Notes under the pieces: model-generated
Seen by the model: the letters and a program-made list of their open reading frames with translations, nothing else
What the model was told of the DNA's origin: nothing
The model's database searches: none
Assembly (NCBI GenBank): GCA_018806985.1
Contig: JADANN010000431.1
Span: forward strand, 1-64,000
DNA length: 64,000 nucleotides
Reading direction: 5' to 3'
Origin: Angiostrongylus vasorum
Taxonomy: Eukaryota; Nematoda; Chromadorea; Rhabditida; Metastrongylidae
Shown: positions 22,301-34,400 of the stretch, one piece after another
How positions within the stretch are numbered: the first letter of the stretch is position 1
How the letters are laid out: each line of letters opens with the position of its first letter
Translations under genes and position numbers: made by a program

Positions 22301-22680
22301 GGCTCTTTCGAGGTCAGGGGAACTAGGCCCGTTTTTTTTGCGGTGTTTAGCATTTTTGATACCCACGTATAGCTTGCTGGGCTCTGAACGTGGGGGGTTG
22401 GGTACTTGATTGCATGCTTTTGGCCGAATTGATTCGTAGAATACAATCCGCCTAAGTGAGAACGCACCCACACACGAATGCATGAATACGCCTAGCAAAT
22501 ACAGAAACTATGTGCCAAATCGGCGCAGCAGAAACAGGGTGTCCATGCCCTTAGTTCACCTGCGTCTCAGGGAAGCAAGGGTCGTTTTTGGCCCGCGATT
22601 AACCCCCCCTATCCGCCACTGAACGCGCCACGTAGCCTCGCGACTAACCGCTCGATATCTTTCATATGAGGGAGATCCAT
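19380..22680 (-). mobile_element. RTE-type non-LTR retrotransposon, copy B (best preserved)
   Basis: The 5' region is at about 22400-22680. The endonuclease (21989-21151) contains [45 protein letters not shown] and GSDHGLLHARLYFSRKGEK, then a long continuous stretch through the linker. The RT (20980-20080) has KKRTAPGPERVRSGHLKN, GNYRPICLLSVVYKLFTRVI, LTFIDLWKAFDSTEIEAVME and RHLRLADDIVLI, whose ADD pair is the metal-binding box. The C-terminal region (19736-19476) has KIRWAGHVRRMNDNRWTRAV. A few frameshifts remain, so one long ORF is not present as sequenced. Same family as copies A and C. Confidence 0.93.
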
Positions 22681-22769
22681 GGAAAAGCGACATAAGGATG
22701 TTTAACAGATTGTCGATGATTATAAATATTCTTTTAACTTTGATTATGTGTATATATACATGTATCTTG

Positions 22770-23122
22770 AGCGTTCTACTTACTGCCTACTCTTTCTAAT
22801 GGCAGGGTATATTGCGAAATATAACTTCAATGATGCTGAGATGTTTTCAAAACTGCGGACCGCAGGTGTCTGCGGTGAGGAGCGAGCGCGCTATTGTCCT
22901 TTCCGGGGAGTAACGCATTCACCACCACACCATGCGGGTCCTTCGTTCCGCCTGTCTCTCAGCTACTTCTATCGATCCCTGCCATCAGCAAGGCTAAACG
23001 AAACGAAAATCCTGCATGATGTGGTGGTGAATGCGTTACTCCCCCGGAAAGTACAATAGAGCGTTCGTTCCCCACCGCAGACACCTGCGGTCTGGAGTTT
23101 TGCAAATATCTCAGCATCATCG
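22770..23122. mobile_element. tRNA-like hairpin-family element
   Basis: The signature left end TTACTGCCTACTCTTTCTAATGG is followed by GATGCTGAGATGTTTTCAAA, the tRNA-like unit, then an inverted second unit (GTGGTGGTGAATGCGTTACTC). It ends GCAAATATCTCAGCATCATC. Same architecture as at 8594-9037, with a shorter loop. Confidence 0.75.
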
Positions 23123-23896
23123 GATTATATATGCATATATTTCTCTGCAAATTGTTTTGGTACTCCGAACAGAACATCAAATTTATTGCCTTGTTTTCGT
23201 ATGAGTCAGAATAACTATGAAAAAGCACTGTGGCCCGCTTTGAGAGTTAAAATACCAGAACAGACCCTTAAGCAAAAACTTCACTTTTATTTTGCTCAAG
23301 TAGCTCAAGGAGTGCACAGTAGCTGTGACCTCTAACGATACCTAGATTAGTTCTAATAAGTGTAAGTTTTTTTTGGCGCTAAACGGCTTTTTTTTGTTTT
23401 GCACTTTCGCTCAATTGATAAAATTATTGTACAGCCTTTCGTTTGACCATTACAATAATTTTTCCGTCTGTTTTACATTTCAAATACGGTCAGTGTTTAC
23501 ACAGATGATGTGTTTTATCTGTCCGTCATCCCTTTGATGGGCGTGTGAAACACATCCATCTGAATGAATATCTCATCGTCTTCGTCATCGAGAAACGTAC
23601 CTGTACTTGTTCTTTTTATCTATCTAATTCATTCGTGCAAAGCCTGGTACGACATCCATTTTTTTTCTTTGGTTTTCTTTCATATAGCTACCATGACCTG
23701 AAAGCAAGGGCTAGGAGTCCGTAGAAGCCACTGCAATACCTAATTCTTAAACACTTGTGTCTTATTTCCAAAGGTTCTGTAAAACAATGTGGTCGTCATC
23801 TTATCGACGATGCTTGTTTTTTTAATAATTACAGTATTTGGTGCCTTCATCATGTAAGGAGCACAGATTCCTCTTCCTTAAAGCAAGAGTAGTATA
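23123..23896. other. No gene recognised
   Basis: AT-rich sequence with T-runs; no exon with paired splice sites was found. Confidence 0.5.
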
Positions 23897-23899
23897 TAC

Positions 23900-23947
<48 letters not shown>

Positions 23948-23950
23948 GTA
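23897..23950. repeat. (TA)n microsatellite
   Basis: About 50 bp of TA dinucleotides with occasional ACG interruption, next to the tail end of an S2 SINE. It may have grown from the SINE's A/T-rich tail. Confidence 0.95.
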
Positions 23951-23972
23951 TATATATGTATTATATAATTTC

Positions 23973-24215
23973 TTTATACGACCCGAAGTTCACATCTGTG
24001 CGGATCCCAGGGCTTCCCACATTCGTTACCTTCCGCACTCGTCATCCACGAAGGTTTTCCAACTTTTATGGCTGGCGTCGGTTGCTGCTTAAGGATTTTC
24101 TTTTTATCTTGAATGTCGTGGAATGCTGGTCGAGTCCATTCAACCTGGAGTCCTGAGGTAGCCGGGCAAGAGCGTTCATAGTTGGAATACAAAAAGCGAT
24201 TTCCTCCCGGATAGT
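23973..24215 (-). mobile_element. S2 SINE, truncated (tail half)
   Basis: It has the S2 tail (ACCCGAAGTTCACATCTGTG on plus), AACTTTTATGGCTGGCGTCG and GGAGTCCTGAGGTAGCCGGG. The core and tRNA-like head are missing. Confidence 0.8.
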
Positions 24216-25459
24216 GTTAGCTTAGCTGCTTTGACAACTAGGTGAGCTCGCTCGCATTCAGTTGTCAACTGTGCAAACTCTGTGCAGCAGAATTGTTTGA
24301 CAACTGATATTGGTCATCGTATTATAAATGAGACATAATAATGACAAAATTAAGAAGTAACTTCTAAGAAAGTACTTTAAATAGTGAGTTCGCATTTAAA
24401 TTGTTGCGCTTACACAAAATTGGTAACAGATTTATTCCGATGATCCGTGTCGGTGGTCCACAGTTGTTCGTTTTCTCGAGGTGGCGCCTTCGTAGTCGCA
24501 CCGAGACGGATTTTCTCCAGTGGAACACCGCATGAATAAGGCATGGTCACCTGGCAGTGCTCTTTTATATAGGGGGGGTGGGGGGTGTTGCTGATATGGC
24601 AATCACTTGATAACAGTTCGTTTTTCAACGGTTAATCCACCCTGTAGCAGTTGGCGTTATGCTGGTTAGTATAGAGCAAATAGCGAAAGTTGTTTGGCTT
24701 TAAATAGTGTCTAAATCGGCGTCCAACTGTGAAAACTGAGTGAACAAAGACAAAGGCAGAAGGATAAGACGGGATAGGGGAAAAGTGCTGAAAAAATTTG
24801 ACTGAGGGAAAGAGATATGAGGGGTAAACTCAAGTGATTTAACCAGTTCCATTGTGTATTCGTTTTTCCAAGCCCTGGAGAATGTAATGGGTAATGATGG
24901 CGCGCAACACATGCATGCTTCATGTTTCGGTCGCTCACCGGATCAGGACATACCGTAACTCTGAGGACGGAAAGTTGATTCCAGAACCTGGCCTGAGTAT
25001 ATATTTTGCAAATATCTCATCATTGTAGTTGACTCCAAGTTATTTGCGAAGACAAGTACTTTGACTTTGGTATACAGGCACCACGCCATTGTATGAGCGA
25101 AATATGCCTTCAAATAGCACCTCGAATCTATGGCGCATCACTGAGGAATTGGTCAATACTGAAACTCTGAATGGTATTTTTTTCCACCTAAGAGACTCAG
25201 CAGATAAATTCAACTTCATTGGGCCAGTCAATGTTGCCAATCATTTTTCATGATTTTGAAGAGCACGTTTAAATTTGCTACGTATATTCTTATTGAGCAG
25301 ATCGTTAAAGCTAAAGCCTACGAATTAGGCGGACCGGGAGGGAAGCATTTTGCCGATTTTCGTCCATCAGAGCTATGTGGGCTCTGCTTGAACTCTCCAG
25401 CATAAGCGTTGGGTAACTTTGTTTCTCTGGTCTTTAACGTACTTAACACTGAAATTTTA
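24216..25459. other. Upstream region of the GT11 gene, repeat relics
   Basis: At 24420-24590 a segment (GTTCGTTTTCTCGAGGTGGC) resembles 31620-31740 (TTCGTCTTCTCGCTGTGGC), both ending in a TTTTATATAG motif: an unassigned dispersed repeat. At 25004-25030 there is a piece of the hairpin family, and at 25060-25170 an S1 tail relic with GCGCATCACTGAGGAATTGG. No promoter motif could be singled out. Confidence 0.45.
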
Positions 25460-25461
25460 GA
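25449..25461 (+). promoter_or_regulatory. Candidate trans-splice acceptor at the GT11 start codon
   Basis: AAATTTTAG lies immediately 5' of the ATG at 25461. In nematodes a T-rich AG directly before the start codon is typical of spliced-leader addition. A normal upstream 5' UTR intron is the alternative. Confidence 0.5.
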
Positions 25462-28400
25462 TGGAACAAATATCGTCGTGTTGGTATCTGCTGATTGGTA
25501 TTTTATCTATACAATTCATCGTAATCCTTTGGTATCGAGTAGAACCTGTAAGTGACAAGAAACGAAGAGTCGAAAAATATGTTGGACTTCATTTAAATTA
25601 CGGTCGACTGGGAAATCAGGTGAGGGATTCCTTTTGTTTGGCGCAGTAAACAGTGAATAGAAACGATTAAGAAACTATCGCGTTACGTTAAAGAATGTTC
25701 AGAAATGAATGGGCGTTTTAAAATATTTGTTGTTTGAATGTATTTTTACCAATAAAATAATCTTTGCACCTTAAAATTTATATATTATTAGGAAGTCGAG
25801 GGACCCGCGTGGCGCAGTGGTAGGAGGCACACACGTGGGATCGATCTCCGCGCCCATGGCCCACCAAGCCTCCCATCCCGCTGGGGTCGGCAAATTGGCA
25901 CCAGACTTGTCTGGGAGGATAGCAGCACTGGCTTGATACATCCTTAGGCCACCGCGAGCCATTGTAAAGGCGAAATATGCATTCAACCACCTCAAACGAT
26001 ACTTAATGAAGACGAATGCATGGCGCATCCCCTCAGGAAATAATGAACGCCGAGAGTTTTTTATCCTTTGTTAGAAAGCCAATTTTATGCTTTCTTAAAC
26101 ACGTCTTCATATTATGTCGAAAGTTAAATTTTCTTGCCAAATTTGAGCTTTGCAATTTTAGGTGCCAAAATCAGATTTTCTTTTATGAGTTCGAACTTGG
26201 TCGCAGTGCAGCACAGACGGCTCGAAACATTAAAGAAGTTTGGGGTGAAGTGCGAACATGGTTTCCGAAATTCCAATCTGGTGATTTCGACCTCGAAGAT
26301 GAGGAAGGCCGCGGACGTGCCAATGAACTTGACGACGACGAATTTAAGGCACTAGTGGAAGCAAACACGCGAACAACTGTTCGAGAGCTTGCAGAACAAA
26401 TTGGAGTAAGCAGGAACAACTTCCACTAACTTGAATCGCATTGGAAAGACAAAAAACTCGACAAGTTGGAGCCTCACGAATTAAACGATAATCAAATAAA
26501 TCACCGTTTTCAGGTGTCGGCTGTTCTTATTCTGAGCAAGAAAACGACCATTTTCTTGTTCGAATTGTGAGGGACGACGAGAAATGGATTCTCTACGACA
26601 ACCGACGACGTTCAGCTCAATGGCTGGGTTGCAACCAGGCTCTACAGCACTTTCCAAAGACGAAATTGCGCCAAAAAGAGGTTTACCAGGTTATGGTGAC
26701 TGTTTGGTGTTCTGCAGCCGCGCTGATTCACCACAGCTTTTTGAATCCGGGCGAAACGATTACAGCAGAGAAATATTGCCAATAAATCGATGAAAGACAC
26801 CGTAAACTCCAACAACAACGACCGGCACTAGTCAACAGAAAAGGACCAGTCCCTCTAGAGGGTGCCGCACGAACAAAACGATTATCAAGAAAATCGCCGT
26901 TTTGAAGTGTCTGCTGCCCCTATTCTGCACAGCAAAAACGAGCCTTTCCTCGATCGAATTGTGACGTGTGACGAGAATTGGCTTCTGTACGAGAACCGGC
27001 GACGTTCAGCTCAATGATTGGATTGCGATCAGGCTATGCAACACCTTTCCCAAAGTCGAAATTGAACCAAAAAAGATTATGGTGACTGTTTGGTGGTCTG
27101 CAGTTGAGCTGACTCATAACAGCTCTTTGAATCCCAGCGAAACGATAACGGCAGATTGCAAACAAATCGACGAAATGCCCCGTAAACTTCAACAACAACG
27201 ACCGGGATTAGTCAACAGAAAAAAGAGCAATCCTTCTCCATTAAAACGTCCGGCTGCAAAAAGTTGAACGAGTTGAGCTATGAAACTTTGCCTCAAACGC
27301 CATATTCATCAGACCTCTCGCTTATCGACTATCACTTCTTCGGGCGCCTTGACAACTTCCTTTGCGAGAAATGCTCTACCAACAACAACGACGCAAAAAA
27401 TGCATTCAACGAATGCACCGATTCCAGAACTCTAGAGTTCTATGCAACTAGGATAAGTAAACTTCATTCTCTTTGGCAAAAAGGTCTGATTTAAATATGC
27501 TTTATTTTGACTAATAAAGTTTTGTTTGAAGCAAGTTGTGATAATCTTAACTTTTATTTGCTGCCTACTTTTTAATTCAGCGGCAGGGTGTCATGTGAAA
27601 TACAACTAAGTTGATGCTAAGATATTTGCAAAACTCCGGACCGCAGGTGCCTGCGGTGGGGAACGAACGCGCTATTGTTCTTTCCGGGAAGTAACACCGC
27701 AGACACCTGCGGTCCGGAGTTTTGCAAATGTCTCAGCATCAACTTAGTTGTATTTCACATGATACCCTGCCACTGAAAATTAAAAGTAGACAGCAAATAA
27801 AAAAGGTTAAGATTGTGATTTCAACTTCAGCCTCAGCTTAACTAGGTTCGTTGCAGATTTGGGCTCCCCCCTAGATCAGTCCCGTTGAAGGGTGATTGCT
27901 GATGGCACAAAAGATCGATAGAACTAGCTGAGAGACATGCGAAACGAAAGACGCGCATTGTGTCGTGGTGAACGTGTTACTCCCCGGAAAGGACAATAGC
28001 GCGTTCGTTCCCCACCGCAGACACCTGCGGTCCGGAGTTTTGCAAATATCTTAGCATCATCCAAGTTGTGATATTTTAAACAATATAGGTAGTAACGCTC
28101 ATTTATTTCTGAACGGCCTAATAGCATGAAATCTGCCAGAAAAAAAAGAACGTTGAAATATCCTTACGGCCGTTCCTTTTCCTCATTTTGGAAATGTCTG
28201 TCTCTGCAAAGATTTTGCCAATATTTAAATATTCCTTCGGATCTATTTTGAATTGTCTATTATTCCGCCCACTCATGAAGTGATTTTTTGTTCGAAAAGA
28301 CTAAAATGTCTTCTGTTTGTTGTTTTTTAGTGCAGCAAAAGTGGATGAAATCGTAATTTTTTCTGACCGCCGATCTTTTAAAGAGAGCTTTCTAAGATAG

Positions 28401-31400
28401 ATTGTACAGTTTGTATTTAAGACAATTGACCTTGATTCACCTGGATCCAGGGGCCTTATCAAATGAATCAGCGTTCTTCTCCGTCAACGCATTCGTAACC
28501 ATGCCTAATAATTTGCATTCGTGGAAAGATAGAAGAAACTGTGCTCATTTCCATGTCACTACCGTCGAAAACTAGACGTGCTTTGCCAGTATATCAATGC
28601 TTACCAACTAATCTGCTGTGTTCGTAGTCAGCTGATTCAAACCGGAACCAGCGGTCTCCATTTGTCCCCTGTAGCGAGCAAAAGTAACTCGCGCTGGAAT
28701 ATCAGACAATATAAGATAATAACGGTGTCTTCTCTTCTAAGACCTCCGTCTAAGGGCTTCTCTCCATGAAGTTATGAAGGTTTGAAGTTGGCTGCGATCG
28801 TACCATTCCATTCTAGTCCACTACTTCAGGAGTATCTAGAAACTAATACTTCATCATCTCTTTTGAAAGCTCTGTCGTTGCAGTAAAACTAAAAGAGTGT
28901 TGGATAAGCAATTCATGCTGCTCACAGTCGATTTCGCATCATTCCCGAAGTCAGCTAAAAAAGCTGGACGGATTCCAATTTACGACGATATTAAAGATTA
29001 GGTTCTTCAATTCTGACACAAAATTTGAATTTACTGCAATGTTTCCTGTTTCGCTATGGTACCTGCTCGAACAGGAGGCTTCCGCTTCCAACAGTGAGAG
29101 AAAACATTTGAATTCATATGTTGGCATGAATTCTGTTGGTAACCGTTGTCAGTCCATCGCGTACTTTTTGGCTTTTTGTTCTGGTCGCTTTATCACTGAG
29201 AACACTAATAGCGACCTGGTTAAATGTTAGAATAGTAGTAGTCTAAAATAGAAAGCAAAATAAAGATATACAATTAATTGTGATCTTACAGCTCTTCCAT
29301 CTAGTCACTGGTTATGGAATCGCAAGAACTCTCGGCAGAATTCATTATCTGCCATTCGAAAAACCGAGATCTCACGTCTCGAACTACTTGAAAATATTTG
29401 ATGAAGCGTTTCCGGAGCTACGTCACACTTACGTGCTTTCATCGGTGAGACCTTTCTTGACTATTAAGAAAATGGCGGTGGCCAACCGTTCACTGATACG
29501 CCGTGCATTCTCTTACATTCGTAACATCGCAAAGATGATTGAATCCACATTGGGATTATGTAATCAATCGCGCTATTCCGTTGATGTATTAATGCTGTAC
29601 ATTTATCCTCCAAGATCAGTCTTGTATGAATCTTCCCACCCGGAGGGATGGTAGGTTTGATTGATAAAAGGTGTGGGATTGAACCAATAACAACATGTAC
29701 CTCTAACAAATTCGCTGCACGCACTTCATTTAATACGAAGTATTTCATTAACTACGCATTGTTCGACTGAAGGAATCGGCCGCTACAGCAGCATTTTTAT
29801 GAATTTCCGGATAGTGATTTCTTTCAACTCCTGTCTACAATTCTTTGACAGCTATAATAACAAAAAATTTTGTCACGCGTTTTTCGCATAGTAACTTTTT
29901 CCTGTTTTACGACAATGTCGAAGGATGAACAAGCTGGAAAAAATGGGCAGTGTGTAGTCGTCCATAAAGGATGAAAGGATAAAGATCTAGGCGTTGTTCA
30001 ATCCCTGAGGGATACGCCATGCATTCGTCTTCATTAAGCATCGTTGGAGGTGGATGAATGCATACCTGGCTTTTACAATGACTCGTGGTGTCCTATTGAT
30101 GTATCGATTCAGTGCTGCTATCCTCCCAGGCAAGTCTGGTACCAATTTGCCCACCCCCAGAGGGATGGAAAGCTTGATGGGCCACATGCCTGGGGATCGA
30201 TTCTACGTGTGTATTGCAGCGCGCTTATGACCACTGCTCCACACGAGCTCTTTCATAATGTATCGTCCCTTCCATAATCGTCCATAATGTATCTGCACTT
30301 GCTTAGTGGAAGTGGATCTCTTCTTCGGCAATACTCACAGTCCTTAGGGAGCTTACCGGCCTATGATTCTGGTTCTGCGCATTGCATTATCGGTAGATTG
30401 TTGGACTATCCTGAATTAAAAAATTAAACAACATTTTTTTCAGAAAACCTTATTAGTTATACTTTTAAGCGACTAGACAGTTTTTTGGTGAACGTAATTC
30501 GGTTTGGCGAACAGAGGCAATGATTTTATGCACTGAGTTGAACAGTTTCGCAAAACTAGTGTCTCGTATTTGTGCGGCGATTAAAGGATTATCCGCTATC
30601 TGGAGACAGGCCACCTAACCTCGTTGCCATTATCTTCCTGATACCTCGGCAATCAGATTATCTTGACTAATGACGACATGCCCATGCCACCAAACCTTTC
30701 CCGAGCAGAACTAATGTTCCTCGAAGGAATATTTCCGCATGCGTCTCTAAGAACGAAGTTTTATATCGGTACGAAGGTTAATACGAACAGCGACTAAGCT
30801 CCGGGGTAAGGAGGAGTTAGCGATCAAACTAGTGAGTTGTACAAGGTTCTGCGCCCATCTTTTTCGACTCAACGATTGCCTACGTGCTCCTAGGAACATG
30901 GATGCTATGTACAACTTTGCACTCGTTCAGTGTTGGCGAGACAGTAATTCTGAAGATATCCTATGTTACGCTATGAATAGTAGGAATTCGAAAGTCTAAC
31001 CACCGTGGATGACCAAAAATGTGTGTGGTGTATCAAGAACATGCGCCCAACACCAAGCGATGCAGAAGAGTCGTCCACACTTTCGTTACGTAAGAAGAGG
31101 ACCACCGACTTTATCAGATCATGAACCCCTCAACGAAAAAATATGTCCTTCGTGTTTTTCAAGTGAGTGGAACCTGCCGAGCAACTCACTAACTGAAGGG
31201 GAAGGAATGGAAACTGTCAGTGTCCGATCGAGCAAGTCGACAGAGAGCACGAAGAAATGTGATGAAGTTATTCTCCTTATGGGAAAAATGATCCAACATC
31301 TTTGCCCGAAAGCATTTGTCAGCGTGAGGAAAATGTTTTGTGTATTATTCAAATCGCAGTCGTGTGACACCCTTTGAATTTTCTAACTTTATACAACCGT

Positions 31401-34400
31401 ACAGCCATACCGATTTTTTTTGCTAACCCCAGGCTTGCTGGTAGAGATTTGTTGCATCATCTTAATTGAGAAAACGTAAACGAACAACTGTTAAGTTGAA
31501 GCGGGAAAAAGGATAGCACAGATGTATTCTTTCTTCTATAAGCTTTAGGCGATAAATAATCTTTATTCGGACAACGTTTCGGCGTCTTCGTCTCCTTTAG
31601 AGCCGATGATGCGAGCCGATAGTCAGCAGTTATTCGTCTTCTCGCTGTGGCGTCTTCTTCGCATCAAGTTGGATCTTCCCGAGTAGAGCACTCCTCGAAT
31701 GAGGAATGCTTCCCCTGCGATGTTGTTTTTATATAGAACGATGGTTGTTGATAATAGTGATTGTCTGGTTATAATGACTTGTTTTTTCCTAGACAATTCA
31801 ACCTGCAGCAGTTGGATAGCCGTTTGCACAGAATGTGTACTTACTCATTCCTGAATCGAAGCTTTATGTAATACTGTTACCTTTTGCAAGGGAACCATGA
31901 AAGACATACCCGAAGCCTATAATAAGCAAGGAACTGTAGAAAAAAGAATGATATGGAAGCAGCAGATAAGCCCTTTCAACGTCTTCATAGTAACAGTATT
32001 TGGTGACAACAAATGTTCTACACTCCAAGAGTTTCAAGAACAAATTGATTTAGCAAAAAACTGAAACGGTTAGTGATGAAAACGATTCATGATGGTGGAA
32101 ACTTTTCATGGAATCTTCTATAATCATTGTAGTATTACATGTTCCCATGTGCTCAGGCGAGTGCCTTCTTTTCGTCGTACATTCTGATGGGTTGTTTCGA
32201 AAGTAATCACGCCTGCAAACGTCATTCACTGATTCATACAGCGTTTGCGGCTGGAAATACGACTTATCAATGTTTTGCATTAAACACTTTGTTGATGGTG
32301 AAGTCACTGTAGAAATCGGACAGAATGTTTTTGACACAGATACACTCAATATAAACGAGACCGCATGGGGTTGCATTTATTTTAACGCTGTCAAGCGTCT
32401 CTTTCCTTGAATATGACGTGTAGGCGGCTTATAGATTATTAGAAATCGAAGGGAGGACAGCACAAAACTGTACTCCCTTTCTTGACGACATTTCCTCAGA
32501 ATTGTTTCATTCAGGTTAGCATCAGTTGTTGTTGTCCTCATTCGATGGATGACTTTTCGGCAACTTCGTCTTCTTCACAGCATGAACATATATCGTATTT
32601 TGAACCTTATCCAAAACTCTTCTAGAGTCTTGCGCATTGATGTTTTTTGATCCCTGTGCTAGGATCCGGACAGTCACTTCAAAATCATCACCATTGTTCT
32701 CTTATGCTCTATGTATGCCTGGTGGAGTACTTTGTCGAATTTTAGGTATCCCATCTAGATGTTCTTCCATGCGGACCAAGGTGGTCCACTTCTTTTCCAA
32801 ATGTATTCTGCAAAGTATGCCTTATATGAGATCAACTATATTGTCTACCTGAACTATAGCAATCCCAGCTTTTGCAGCTAGAATAGATCACTCAATTTTT
32901 CGGTATTCGGTGCATGTCTATGAGTGTTTTTTTCATCTGTGAAGAATGAGAAAAAGAAGTAACGCACTAGTATTTTCCTACTATATGGTTCTCGACACCA
33001 TGTCGTGGTGGTGCCACACTCCGAAAGCTTCATTTGGATGTTCAAGAAAGTAAGCCGGCCTTCGCTAAGTTTTTATTCCATGAGATTTATATGCTCTAAC
33101 TGTCTATTTTATCTGTTTAATCCCATTATCCAAAGGCTTTTAACATCGTCTCCGAATTAACTAGTAGGAAGACTAAGCGAAGGATTCGTTACTGAAAAGA
33201 TGCTTCCTTCGGGTACACCACATCGTGGTGAGGACCTGGATACGCCCTTGGAAACGCTAAGTCAAGACTCTAGGGAGGATCAAACTGCTCAACAAACAAT
33301 AGGCCAGCCTCAGTACCCCGCACACTAGATGATCCCGCCTATGACGTCAGGCGGTGAGACGACCGGTGACAGGCCAAGAAATCTCGGCTAACGCAGGATG
33401 TCGCTTGAACCGGATCTGACGAACACACGCGCGACACCCAACGAAGATTGTTTCTTACTATGCACGTATAATGCCAGAACCCTATCCACAAAAGCTGATC
33501 TTCACGCCCTTCTTGAAGCCGCAAATCAAATAAAAATTTCATGTGACCGCACTGCAAGAAACAAAAATTAGAAACAGCGGCATAAGCCAACTAAACCACG
33601 GGACCATTGCCATTCGCGGAGAGAAGGTCGCGCAACGAATTGTCCGTTGTGTAAGCTTTTTGTCCAGCCGTCCATTGCCCATCTCGTCGACATACAAAAG
33701 ATCCTCTCTCCTCATATGGCCGTCATTCGCCTTCAACTGAAGCGTTATAAGAAGATCATAATCATCAATTGCTACTCACCAATCGAAGAGCTGATGATAA
33801 GAATTAGATGCGTTCTACTACCAGTTGGAAGAAGCTATCCGCAATGATAAAGCATGTCATAAATTTGTTGTCAGAGACCTCAACGGCAGATTAGACAAGG
33901 ACAACGAGAGCGAATACAGGATAGGAAATTGTGGATTACGAGAAAGAAGTAGGACTTCTGTCTGCAGCACGTCTCTTTCATGGAAACTCGCTTTTCCAGA
34001 TGAAAGAAGGCCTCCGCACGACATGGGAGTTTCCTAACAGCATGACTTATGCGGAGATAGACCATATTCTGACAAACAGAAGATGGTGCCTACTTGACAC
34101 ATCGACAGTACCGTCATTCTATACTAGTTCCGACCACCGCTTCCTTCGCGCGAAGATTCGATTAAGCCGTAAGCTGGAAAAGAATTCATATCATCGACCA
34201 CGAGGAAAAGTCAAGCTGTATATGACCAGAACATTCCACGGTCCTAGTCCTTGGCCCTAACATCCCCGTTGGAGGAAAATCACTTGAAGTTCTTCCATCT
34301 GAGGTTCGAGTTGCGATAAAAAGCATGAAAAGAAGCACAACTCCAGGACCCGATAATATCACTGCCGACTTTCTTAGAGCTGGAAGCCACAATTCACATC

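Noticed and set aside
28578..29230. Possible third RTE fragment
   Set aside because: Two short matches to the endonuclease region are in the wrong order and too short to support a call.
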